From contig NC_071671.1 of assembly GCF_028554725.1 (NCBI RefSeq), forward strand, positions 20,087,501 to 20,151,500: DNA of 64,000 nucleotides, written 5' to 3'. Shown here in pieces: positions 23,088 through 33,772 of this stretch. The translations under genes and the position numbers were made by a program. Each line of letters opens with the position of its first letter. The stretch's first letter is position 1. The stretch is from Zeugodacus cucurbitae. Taxonomy: Eukaryota > Arthropoda > Insecta > Diptera > Tephritidae. Under the pieces are notes generated by a model. That model was not told the origin of the DNA and did no database searches. It saw only the letters and a list, made by a program, of their open reading frames with translations.

Positions 23088-24515
23088 TCAGCATAAAGTT
23101 CAATAGAATAACGAAAATCATCATAAATAGTGTATGGGGACTGAGGTAATTCCAGAACCGGTTTCACTCGTTTTCACCACCAAGATGCAATATATCGAAG
23201 ACTATAAGAAATGTTATAAGAATGAATTACATTAAAATAAAGAAAATATTATATACCGAATTTCATTGAAATCTGTCTAGCCGTTCTTGAGATATGGTTT
23301 TTGACCCATAAGTGGGCGACGCCACGCCCATTTTCCATTTTGTAAAAAGCTCTCAGTGCAGCTTCTTTCTGATATTTCTTCTGTAAAATTTAGTGTTTCT
23401 GACGTTTTTCGGTAGCGAGTTAACGCACTTTTAGTAATTTTCAACCTAACCTTTGTATGGGAGGCGGGTGTGGTTATTATCCGATTTCTTTCATTTTTGG
23501 ACTGTATAAGGAAATAGCTAAAAGAACTGACTGCAGAAATTTTTGTTTATATAGCTTTATTGGTTTGCGAGTTATATACATTAAACCTATTTGGGGGACA
23601 CGCCCACTTTTCTCAAAAAATTACATCAAAATGTGTCCCTCCATAATGCTATCTTATGTTCCTAATTTTATTTTCATAACTTTATTTATGGCTTCGTTAT
23701 GACACTGTATATGTTTTCGGTTTTCGCCATTTTGTGGGCGTGGCAGTGGACCATCTTCGAAAGCAATCTCCTATGTATTTATAATACGTGGTTTCGATAT
23801 TATTTGATTTTTTTCTCTTTCATCATATGTCTTCTTCATTTTGTTCGTTAAACCGAGTACTTACAAATCTCCGATGTTCGTACAATGTAACAAATTTGGT
23901 TTTTAGTTATAAGCGGTTTTCGTTAAAACGAATATTCGTTATTTTGGAAAACTACTATACTTCAATGTATAATACTTCGTAATACTTAATACTTCGAAAA
24001 GATTTCTGAAGAAAAAGAAAAAAAGCAACAAACACATGCGAGAGCTGTAGCACATGAAAATTTTCATTAGCTCTGCTGTGCTACCGCTCTCAATTTTTTG
24101 CTACCGCTACGCCAGAGCATAGCGCAGAATTTAATTTTTTGCTCCCGCTCCAGCTATAGTTTTTTACCTAACAAAACTCGGAGCAGAGTAGAGCACATAC
24201 TTTTACATTGTTATGCTAGGCTATGCTGTGGCTCCCGACAAAGTGGGAGCGGTAGCAAGAGTAAAATGAAATGCTACGAGAGTAAACGCTGATTCCAAGT
24301 TTCATTAAGATATCTTAATTTTTACTCAAGTCATTGCTTGCACGGACAGACGGACAGACAGACTTCCGGATTTCAACTCCACTCGTCATCCTGATCATTT
24401 ATATATGTATATGTATATAACCCCATATCTAACTCTTTTATTTCTTGGTGACACAAACAACCGTTATGTGAACAAAACTATAATACTCTGTGCAACATGT
24501 TGCGAGAGTATAAAA
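23088..24515 (+). repeat. Dispersed repeat family D, copy with 5' end missing
   Basis: It starts inside the family at the ATAAAGTTCAATAGAATAACG block, runs through GACCCATAAGTGGGCGACG and the GGGCGTGGC blocks, and ends TTGCGAGAGTATAAAA. The RTE-like element lies immediately 5' of it. About 515 bases (23777-24292) interrupt it relative to copies 1 and 2. Confidence 0.75.
23777..24292. repeat. Insertion of unknown type inside family D copy
   Basis: Copies at 12971 and 42052 join directly across this point (…CTATG to …CCAAGTTTCAT). The inserted DNA carries repeated GCTACCGCT and GCTCCCGCT words and their reverse complements (GGGAGCGGTAGCA near 24245), plus an exact 14-base palindrome ATGAAAATTTTCAT near 24054. 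It could be a small inverted-repeat element; no target duplication is obvious. Confidence 0.5.
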
Positions 24516-24649
24516 ATCAAAATCTGCTGGAATTTCAAAAGAACTACTATTCGAATGTATTAATCGGTTAGTATTCAAACGAACAGTTCCACACCGGATA
24601 TATGTACGTATAATCGGTTTTACAGCATTAATTTTTTTTTAAGAATAAT

Positions 24650-25011
24650 GAGTATGAGCGGGAACAAAGTGAGAAATTTTTTGTGGTAAAACCTATCATA
24701 TATAAATTTTTTGTGGATTCGCAAAATCACTGACCTATTGAACTATTGACCTAACTTGAAAATAATGTTTCTCGCTAAACAAGATTATCGCGACTGGGAA
24801 ATTTTAAAATGTTAATTGTTTGTTTTGATGTTATTGTGTATATGTATGCCTGTATGTCTGCTGGTGTTATTATTTATGTGATTTTTGCAGATTAATAGCT
24901 GAGTAATAAGTACAGAAAGCAAAGTATTGTTGTATGTTTCTTTATATTATTTTAAAATTTAAATATTTTTAAATACATTTTCATATCAGTTACTTATGTA
25001 TATATAAATAC
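24650..25011 (-). repeat. 3' flank of protease C, copy of the B flank
   Basis: Homologous to 16206-16571; differences are small insertions (for example a second ATTGACCTA unit near 24740). Probably includes the 3' UTR. Confidence 0.75.
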
Positions 25012-27223
25012 TCATGTATTGTTGCCTATGATTTCAGTGAGCCAAGGCATGTATTTCATTAAATTTGAATACGCCGCGGAACTCACATTTTTACCACCAC
25101 AACCGGTTATGCCGAAGGAAACAATACCGAATTGTACTTGACGTCTGATTATTAAGTTGTTGAATAACTTAAAGGGTACGGTTGCAAATAGCGGGCCACC
25201 CGAATCACCTTTACATGTATCGATTTCATTTTCACCGCCAGCGCAAATATGATCAAGAGTAATGTTTACGCCGCGTGGGGAGAAAACCTTCTGACAATCT
25301 TCACGTGCTCGATGCCGAATTTTGGCATGTTGCAAAACATTACTTTTTTCATCTTTTGAAGAACACAAGAAACATATATTTATAGATATGATATACATAA
25401 TAAATATATATATATATATATAGAATAAACTTACTACTTTCGGTACGTCCCCAGCCGGCAATGTCATAATGTCGTATTGTATTGCTGTGGTCATAGACGA
25501 GCTGCGAAATGGGTAGACAAATGGGTTTAATATGCACTGAAATTATGAAAAAAAGTCCACCGTTATTTTAACTATTAAAATATAATATAATTTATAGCGA
25601 ATCTACCTTGAGTTATGACCTCAGTTTTCAATTTTAGCAAAGCCACATCATGTGTAAGTCGTCGAAGCGAATAATACGGATGCCTGAAGATTTGTGCGAT
25701 TTCGTATTCCTCCGTTTTCGGCAGACATAGGCGTATCGAACCAACACAGTCCACATCTGTTGAAGTATCATGTTCCCCCAGGCGTACACTAGATCTATAA
25801 GGAAAATTAAAAATACCAATAAAATTAATAAAAAAACTGATTTTTACTTGCATACCATACTCAAACGATACTTACAAGTCCTGTGTTATACAATGTGCAG
25901 CCGTCAGCACGAATAAGGATGTTATCAATGTACCACCGCATAAGAATTGACCACCGTCCCTGTTATATTTCAATAATGCCATAAATGGATATTGGCCTAG
26001 CGTTGCTGCTTTCCCATTGGATACACGATCCCCTGATAGTCGATTACATTCTACTGCGTTGAGTATTTCCAAGCCTTTAGGATTTAATTGTGTTATATAA
26101 TTGGTGTCAGGAAAGTAGTAATTGGTTCGATTACAGCAAAGGTGTATTTCCTGTAATAAAATTCAGTTTATTTAACCCTTTCATGTCAGAATTAAAATGG
26201 GCGGAGCTAACATTTTTTTAGGACAGATATATATTAGTCTTAACTCAAATATGAAGTGATAAAAATTTCAAAGTCCTATGTATCCTGGTTCATTAGTTAC
26301 AGGATGTTGCTTATAGGCACAAATTAGATTATTATAAAAAAACTAAACACTTTTTTCGTGAAATTTTTTTTTTAAATAACTCTCTTATCTTTACTTATTT
26401 ATATAGTTCATTTTGTTTTAAAATAAAACAATTTTTTTTATGTTTTTGAGCACTTTTTGTATAAACACTTCAGTATAACTTTTTCGCGAAACCGATTTTG
26501 ACAATTCCACTCTGCGGAGAAGGCCTACTGAATGAATACGTGCACAGCTCATTACAAAAAATGTAACTGTAAGCTTGCACAACACATAAGTCTACATAAA
26601 ACCGCTGGTCAAAAATATTTAAATAACGAGAGTTAGAAGCCGATAAGTACAATGTTGCCTATAGGCAACATTTGGCATGAAAGGGTTAAGTTAGTTTATG
26701 AAAAGCAGTTTAAAACAAGTAATGGAAGTAATGTCACGGAATTGTTATAATTCTTATTTTTTATCATATTATAGCTCGTCTTATAGACGTCGGCCACTTT
26801 AAAATCAATGAATTGTGAACCAATGATTGAAATACCGTGTCAATTTGACATTATTGTAGTTAAAGTTGGTACTCTAAAGCAAGTAAGTTCTTAATATGTA
26901 GATATTATACTCACATCATTTCCGCAAAGCATTTTTTTAACGTCATCTGCATCATGTATATTATTTTGTATTCTCCAATCTGTTAGATTAGCACATTCAT
27001 TATAATATAGACAAACTCCCGGAGAACCATTTGGTGCATGACAAGGGAAAGTAATTTTGTTGTTATCACTAGTATTCGACAGTATAAATACTTGCAGTAT
27101 TATTAGCAGCTTTAAACAATGCGAACTGAAAATAAATATATAAGAGTTTTTTAACAAAGCTGATGCATTAAAAATTAATTCAATTACTACTTACCTGGAA
27201 AAAGTAATTGTTTGGTGCCACAT
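25012..27223 (-). CDS. Grass-like CLIP-domain serine protease, paralogue C
   Basis: Exons in coding order: 27223-27195, 27125-26915, 26150-25876, 25794-25607, 25536-25435, 25352-25012; 1146 bases, 381 residues, one frame. The signal peptide begins MWHQTITFSSSHCLKLLI; exon 2 uses an acceptor upstream of the position used in A and B, adding codons inside the signal peptide. The six-Cys CLIP domain, GDR|VSNGK activation site, TAAHC, THDVALL and CKGDSGGP are all present, with Asp at the S1 base. The S1 wall is SAAY. Its last exon differs from A and B in the segment around RGVNITLDHICAGG but matches B toward the end. Function as for A; C is the most diverged in its N-terminus and upstream region, so it may have separate expression. 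Confidence 0.86.
26176..26685. mobile_element. TTAA-flanked MITE in intron 2 of protease C
   Basis: TTAA at 26172-26175 and 26686-26689 flank a 510-base element with inverted ends CCCTTTCATGTC and GGCATGAAAGGG. Just inside the right end is a palindrome ATGTTGCCTATAGGCAACAT. No coding frame. It occupies the same intron TTAA as the unrelated MITE of paralogue B. Confidence 0.85.
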
Positions 27224-27470
27224 TGTGAGTCTTCAACTAACACTTGGTGTGCTCTAATCGACATCACAACTTGAAGTGAAATGAAAGAGTAGCGTCTAAA
27301 CAATTTAATTCAACTCTTGCTTATATTTGAGCTGAACTCGCGTGAGCGTGTACATTTTAAGAAACGAGTACTCAGTATTTCTCTTTTATGTCAAATATAA
27401 CTAGTCACCGTTGGTATTATGCTGTTGTGTGCCTGATTGTGTGCTTTGTTGGTACTGAGTTCAAACGGCT
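27224..27470 (-). promoter_or_regulatory. Protease C upstream block
   Basis: It shares GTGAAATGAAAG, ACGAGTACTC and, farther out, GTGTGCTTTGTTGGTACTGAG with locus A, but is less similar to A than B is. Presumed promoter region. Confidence 0.45.
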
Positions 27471-28905
27471 GCAATGATAAACGTTCTAGGATAAGAACTT
27501 TGAGTAACCTGACTTAAGCTGAAGGCTTAAAATAATATATGAAACCAAACTGTGTTGGAGCACCTGTTTCTTAAAATAACGCATCTGCCTTGTGATCTTC
27601 AAGTGAATTTACGTGTTATAAATATCTACACTCTAAATTAAAATTGACTGAATTTGTGCTGTTTCGCTAAATCACCGACTTATCCAACTGAGCGAGTACG
27701 ATAGCTTGGATAAATGCCTCACGCTAAAGGCGAATATAGTCTTATAACAAGAGGGATTTTTGTGTATTAGTGTGAATCAGTGGGAATTTACGTTCATTGA
27801 TAGCTGAGCATATGTTTTGTAGTTACCCGCTATATCGCTTTGGACTTTACAAAGTACATTTACAAAGTATATACAATGTTACGACATATATTGTATTAGG
27901 TGTGGTCTTATCACAAAAGAAGAACTTTTTTTTTATTGAGTACATACATTTTTAAGCAAATTTATTAGCTTTGAAATATTGGCTACATTATGTTAGTGGT
28001 GTTCATATTTGGAACAAAAAGTGTTTTGAGAACATAATTTTTTTATCAAATATATGACTATAAAAAATTAAAATAAAAAGAAAAAAATATTTTAAATTTA
28101 ATAAAATTTAAAAAATACAAAGTAATATAAATGTAATATTTTAATCAATAAAATCAATTGCAATTAATGGTGAAAACTTAAAACAATTTGATACATTTTA
28201 AAACTACAGATTATGTTTTTATAAAACAAAAGAAAATGTTTCTTGATATTAAACGACCTTACTTTTATGAGTGTATAAATACCGTAGTAAGTCTATAAAA
28301 AAATAATAGATATATCTATAAATAATAAAAATCTGTAATTAAAAAAAAAATCAAAAAAACAATGGAATTTGAAAAACTGTACATCCCTAGTAAATCGGCA
28401 CTCACAAAAAAAATTTAAAATCAGCAAATTAGGTGATTAGTATAGTAACTGTAGAATTCGTAAAAATATTTACTAGTAGAATGCAGTGAAAAATACTCTA
28501 AGCCAATTAATATTGTAATATATAAAAAAATTAGTCAAAGTAAGTCGGCCATCGTGATGTAGTGGTTGGGGCTGCGCGCTGCAATCTACGAGACCAGAGG
28601 CAGTTTCCGAGTAAAATACGAAGAATAATACGCTTTCACGACAGTTAGTGCTACATAACCGGAATGAAGCTGAGCCTGTACAAGTACTGTCAAAATGAAA
28701 ACAATATTTGAAACTATTTGAGAAACACTTTAGCGTAGGGATGAGCGCTAGAATTGATACATTTTTGAAGATCAAATTTTTCATCCGATTTAGTACATAT
28801 TTCAATCACATATTAGGTTGTAATATTTGCTTTCATAAATATTTCCGTTACATGTTCTATGTTCTAAGATATATGTATTTTACATGGTGGTGGTAGACTT
28901 ACAGA
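27471..28905. other. Gene-free AT-rich spacer
   Basis: No conserved exon seen. Open frames at 28473-28805 (-) and 28708-28896 (+) overlap each other and show no family features. A short GC-richer patch at 28545-28620 is unexplained. Confidence 0.5.
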
Positions 28906-28909
28906 ATAA

Positions 28910-29095
28910 TGCGCCGTTTTCACTATGTCAAATTCAATGACGCTGAATTGACAAGAGTACAATTGTGTCAGTTGTTTTTCTACTGCATTGAACTAAATGA
29001 AACACTTTTAATGTTTTCTTTTGGTTGCCTTTTTGTCTCGAGAATTAAATGATATTTCGCTATGACTGTCATTGAATTTGAAGTAATGAACACTT
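28910..29095. mobile_element. Small inverted-repeat (MITE-like) element
   Basis: TCAAATTCAATGAC near 28927-28941 is repeated inverted as GTCATTGAATTTGA near 29069-29083, with weaker pairing further out. The size and terminal inverted layout suggest a MITE; ends and target duplication are not certain. Confidence 0.4.
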
Positions 29096-29170
29096 CTAAT
29101 AAAGATGCTGCATTGACACATACTTTTTGTGAGCACTCAAAAAGTTTTGATATATTACTAGAGCCATTTT

Positions 29171-29552
29171 AGGGGCTATACCAGTCGAGTTTTTTTACAT
29201 ATTCGATAGTTTATTTTTATACAATAATCTACGATCTTTTTGATTGGTGAAAAGTTGTCAATTTGGCATAAAAAACAACAATTTTTGTACATAAAAAACG
29301 TTTTTTTTTGCAGAAATGTTAATTTTTAATATTTTTCAAAAATCGTTGTTCATTTTTTTGTTTCAGATACTCGGATGGAATTAAGTCAGCAGTTGGGGAA
29401 TTTTTGTTTCCAATATTTTTGTAAAATGAAAATCTTAAAATATAGCTAAAAATATACCTTCTTATGTCCAAAAAATCACAAAATATTCTATCGAGTACTT
29501 TCTTTAAAAAAAAAAATCATTTTAATGGGTTACACTCCTATAGCCCATTAAG
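29171..29552. mobile_element. Possible TTAA-type MITE
   Basis: The left end (TTTTA)GGGGCTATAC and the right end TATAGCCC(ATTAA) form a short inverted pair with TTAA-like flanks. The interior is AT-rich and non-coding. Weaker than the other TTAA elements in the window. Confidence 0.35.
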
Positions 29553-30147
29553 TATGTTTAGTAACGCCGGTTTTGAAATAACAAGAAATTTTACCATAAT
29601 GGCAATAATGACATATATAATTGTGATATAATAAATGGACGTCATTGTACGTATGAGTAATATTTTTCCTCGTTGACCATAATGACTGGTGCTGGAAGAA
29701 ATTTACACTGCGTTATTGACGTAGTTAATAATCAAATGATTCAATAACTGATAAGCAATTATCGGGGAACAACCACTTTGAAGAAATGTATACCCCTTTA
29801 GGCCCTCCATTTGCTCTCTAAATTATGCAAAACGCTTTTTTTCTGCATCTGCTTCAAGCTTCTCTCCCAACACTTGAAGTTAATCTGTTCTTAGTCAGCG
29901 CGTCTTGCGTTTGTCGTTTTCGTTTTAAGCTTGCTTGTTATTCTTCCACGATTATTCATTCGCTTTCTCTTTACGAGTATATTTCACATTTGTTTTGTTT
30001 CTTACTGTTGTTACGCGTATTTTGGCTATTTTGGTTTCGCTGTTGTTTTGTTCGCCGCGTCCAACAGTTTGTTGTTAAATCAAGCAAAGCAGAGAACAGC
30101 GGTAAGCGCGCAAGAGATTCGGTACACACGTTCTTTTTTTTCCTATT

Positions 30148-30346
30148 TATAAAGGTATGATGTCAGTGCGCATGAGCGCTGAGCACACGTTCGTCAGGGC
30201 ACCAACAATTTTGCCTTGGAAGGACGTGGTTGGAGACAAGTAGTCAATATGGTGAATTTTATGAACAGTGTGTGGAATGGATTAAATAATTTTATCAAAA
30301 TTTTCGAGGAACCCATTTACTCTTCTTTCAAATCTAGATTTTATTA
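30148..30346 (+). promoter_or_regulatory. TATA-like promoter followed by a short open frame
   Basis: A good TATA word (TTTATAAAGG, TATAAA at 30148-30153) lies in a locally GC-richer stretch. About 95 bases on, an ATG in a good fly context (TCAATATGG, ATG at 30249) opens a 32-codon frame beginning MVNFMNSVWNGLNNFIKIF and closing at TAA 30345-30347. I do not recognise the peptide. It could be a small transcript or chance. Confidence 0.25.
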
Positions 30347-30371
30347 AAAAGATAAAATAGATTTGAAAGAA
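30323..30371 (+). other. Strong hairpin
   Basis: TTCTTTCAAATCTAGATTTT pairs with AAAATAGATTTGAAAGAA; the arms are about 20 bases with a two-base offset and a loop near TAAAAAG. The loop is short for a microRNA precursor; it may be a decayed inverted repeat. Confidence 0.55.
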
Positions 30372-30839
30372 AGCCAGATATGTACATACCTATACATAAT
30401 CTGAAAATCTGTCGTTTTATCAGAAATGATTCCTGATGTAAAAAATTTCGGCTTGTAGTTAGGCGACGAAGAATAAGAGCTCTTGACAAATGAGGGCTTT
30501 GAATGCTCGAATTTATATTATATGAGTAAAAAATCGGTTGAAAGTTAGTAAATACCCTAATTTAGTAAATTTTAATTTATAGTTTTCAGAGCAAGCTATT
30601 CTCGAAAAATTATACGATTTGGAGTGTAAAAGTAAGAAGAAAACAATTTCGACCACCAAAAATCACAAAAGTTGCTTTGAGGATAATATATTTAAAACAA
30701 TTAAGGAAAGGCTAAGTTCGGGTGCAACCGAACATTTTGTACTCTCGCAATATATTGATGTAATTTTATTAAGACAACAAATAATTTGACTCATATATTC
30801 GGAATAAAGTCTAATAGAATAATGAAAATCATCTTATAT

Positions 30840-32331
30840 CAGGGGCGAACGCAGGGGGGTTTTTGGGGTGTTAAAACCCCCCAAAGTAATTGAATTTTTA
30901 AATAATAGAATTTAATTCTACATAGTCATTTGAAAAATTGTAATTTGTTGTTTTCAAAGCAATCTTTCTGCCGACGATGTATAAATATGTAAAATAAATG
31001 AATACATTAGTCACTAACAGCGTTACCGTTTGGATACAATTGTATCTTTTTTGATACTTTTTTGTTCACAAACGGCCTATTTTGATACTTTTCTGCTGAT
31101 AGAATTTAATTTCTATGAGAATGTTAAACTAAAAACAAACCTATTGTATCTGGATAGTATTAAAAAGTTGTGGGAATGTAGGCCAATTAAAAAACCCACC
31201 CCAAAAACCAAACCCTTATAACTCTGTGGCTGCTGAACTGGATTTTTTTAGATTTAAGGGGAATTGTGAGTCGAAAATGGACTTCTTTTGAAAATTAGTC
31301 CTGAACTGAAAAGTCACCAATAAGGTTTCTATTATTTTTTTTACAGTTTATTGTTAATCATAATACGGGAAAAATTTGAAAAATTTTTATTATGACTTTC
31401 AGTTTTCGTTCCATGAGCAAACTGTTGTGAAATAAATTTAAATTAAAAAAAATTAAGCTATTTGCAAAAAAATACTTGAGTGTCTTAACTAAAATGTCTA
31501 TATTTTTAATAAAAACAACCAGAAAAAACTTTACTTATTATTTGTTTTTCAAAATTGAACAATCGTTTAAACTAATTTTTGTATCAGTTAAAACAATAGC
31601 CGCAGAATTAGATTTAGAAATCAAAATTCCGCGTTTGGGAAACGGCAATCATAAAGGCGAACCGGAAGAATATTACCGCAGATCAATTTATATACCGTTT
31701 TTAGATAATTTTTTGGTCCAAATCAATGAACGATTTTTAAAACATGGAGAGCTGCTTTGCAAAATTGAAAACATTTTGCCAAATAAATGCATAAATCTTG
31801 ACGTTATTGAGATGCAGGAGACTGTTCGTGTTTTAGAAAAGCAATGGCCCGCTGATGTAGAAGATCCCGATGATTTCGTTGCTGAATTTAGAATGTGGAA
31901 AAGGTTAAAAATCTTTTCTGCAGATTATATTTTCTAACTAAAATTTTGAATATATTTTCAGGAACTGGTTAAATCAAACAAAGAGATCCAAAACTTTTTT
32001 AGACGCGTTGAATTGTTGCGATGCAAAAATTTTCAAAACAGTGCAACGTTTTTTAAAGATTGGAGCAACAATCTCTACATCTGTCGCTTCAAGTGAACGC
32101 TCGTTTTCCTCACTTCGCAGGCTTAAAACATATTTAAGAAATAAAACTGGAGAAGCACGCCTGAACGGAATGGCTCTCTTGAATATCCATAGAGATATAG
32201 ACGTGACGGAGGAAGAGATTTTAAATGTTATGACCCAAAATAAAAGAAGATTTGTGAATAAAATAATGAAACATTGTCTTTTTACCTAAAACCGCCCCCC
32301 CCCCCAAATTTTTTGCCTGCGTTCGCCACTG
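30840..32331 (+). mobile_element. hAT transposon with exact 8-bp target duplication
   Basis: The inverted ends are CAGGGGCGAACGCAGG (left) and CCTGCGTTCGCCACTG (right). The 8 bases TCTTATAT are duplicated on both sides (30832-30839 and 32332-32339). At 1492 bases it keeps only the 3' part of a transposase gene. A poly-C run (about 32294-32305) precedes the right end. Confidence 0.92.
31590..32289 (+). pseudogene. hAT transposase remnant (ZMYM1-like, C-terminal dimerisation domain)
   Basis: The first part, ending EFRMWKR, stops at 31903; a GT…AG intron (31904-31961, ending TATTTTCAG) joins it in frame to NWLNQTKRSKTFLDALNCCD. The second part contains the hAT dimerisation signature SVASSERSFSSLRRLKTYL followed by RLNGMALLNIH and ends at TAA 32287-32289. 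The DNA-binding zinc finger and most of the catalytic RNase H-like domain are missing upstream, so it cannot be autonomous. Coding direction follows the host repeat. Confidence 0.72.
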
Positions 32332-33319
32332 TCTTATATGGTATATGAGGTAATTCCTCAACCGATTTCACTCAATTTCCCACCAAGCTAAGCTATATCC
32401 AAGATCCGATTTTAATAATTTTTGGAATAGAGACACACAATTAGAAGAAAAAGACTTCCTCTGAATTAAATTAAAATATCTGAGAGATTTACCGATATTT
32501 TCGGTGAAAAATTCCCATTAGGCACTGAGTTTTTCATTTTCGATATCCGATTTCGACAATCTGAGCAGCAATCCTTCTGCAATTTTTTCTGTAAAATTAA
32601 GTGCTTTTGACGTTTTCCGTTAGTGAGTTAACGAACTTTTAGTAATTTTCAACCTAACCTTTGTATGGGAGGTGGGCGTGGCTATTATCCGATTTTAACT
32701 ATATGCATGGTGTATGATGGGGTACGTAAGTGAAACGACTACAGAAAGTTCCTTTATTCCCAATTTTACTTTTATAGCTTTATTTATGGCTTGGTTATGA
32801 CACTTTAAAGGTTTATAGTTGTCACCTTTTTTAGGGTTATAAAGGAATAAATGAACATAGCAAAGAATCGAGTTCTCTAATAATAATATATTATTTTGAT
32901 GTTCTTTGAAGATTAACTCCGCTTTTTCAATCATATACAATTGGTGGATTAATAATTCTGTTGAATGCGTCGCTGTGCTCAGTGTACCTCACAACCACCC
33001 ACCTGTACATAACAACATTTGTTGCGTCAACATGTTGCTGGCACTTACAGCTGTATAAGCGCATATAATTCACATTTTCATTCATAGCGGCGTGGCATTT
33101 ATTTGTTTGTTTGTGCCTTATTGCATGCGCTACGCTGTCCCAGGAATATTTTTTATAACGCACAACACACACACACGACATTCAAAATAAATAAAAGAAA
33201 GAAACGAAAAAAAAGTACAGGCAACCCACACGCAAACGCGCTCTTGGCCACATTTACTGTTGCTTTATGCTGTGGTGAATTGCTGTTGGCCCAACATAGC
33301 GCGCACATTTACGTTACGT

Positions 33320-33772
33320 TGCAACATCAGCCGTTCGAGGAATTTTCAAGCAAAAACCCTGCTTCAGCTCGTAAACCAACCAGTCTGCAAAGGATTCTCA
33401 AAGCAAACGTTTCACAAGTCAAACGCTAATAGCGACGCGCACTTGAAAATCTTTTGTGTAGAAAATCCTAAGAAATTGTGTTAAAAAGCATATTTTTTGG
33501 AGCAAAAAAATACAAACAAAATTTTTTTTGAAAAAAAAATTTTTTTGAGAAAATCTTTTTGAAAGTAAAATTGGTGTTTATTGAAATTTTGACGAAAGAA
33601 AAAATTGTGCAAAAACAATTGTAACATTTGCCAAGTAAATTTTAACTGCAATTGTAAGTGCTGCGAGCAAAGTTACAGCGGAAGTGCACGCCAACAAGCA
33701 AGCCAACGGCCAAGCAGAAGCACAGTTAAGCAGAAAACGACGCAACAACTGTTCTCCTCCAATTCACGGGTA
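33320..33772 (+). other. Candidate untranslated first exon with splice donor
   Basis: A stretch rich in AAGCAAA, CAAGC and CAACA words, as in fly neuronal-gene leaders, runs from about 33320 (CATCAGCCGTTCGAGG, an initiator-like word) to TTCACGG|GTACATTTT (donor near 33771). No long frame is conserved in it; the 74-108 residue frames overlap in different phases. If real, the downstream 30 kb would be its first intron. No acceptor can be assigned. Confidence 0.3.

Larger units (their letters stand above)
30702..32825 (+). repeat. Dispersed repeat family D copy, interrupted by a hAT element
   Basis: It begins TAAGGAAAGGCTAAG and continues to ATGAAAATCATCTTATAT, where the hAT element is inserted; the repeat resumes at 32332 (TCTTATATGGTATATGAGG) and keeps GTGGGCGTGGC near 32672. 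The standard right end is not recognisable, so the 3' limit is approximate. Confidence 0.65.

Noticed and set aside
28545..28620. Possible tRNA-derived SINE head (TAGTGGTTGGGG word)
   Set aside because: No convincing box B at the proper distance and no cloverleaf could be drawn.
29825..30160. 111-codon frame resembling a small membrane protein
   Set aside because: A second phase (29931-30152) is equally open; the GC-richer leader-like composition explains both better than coding.
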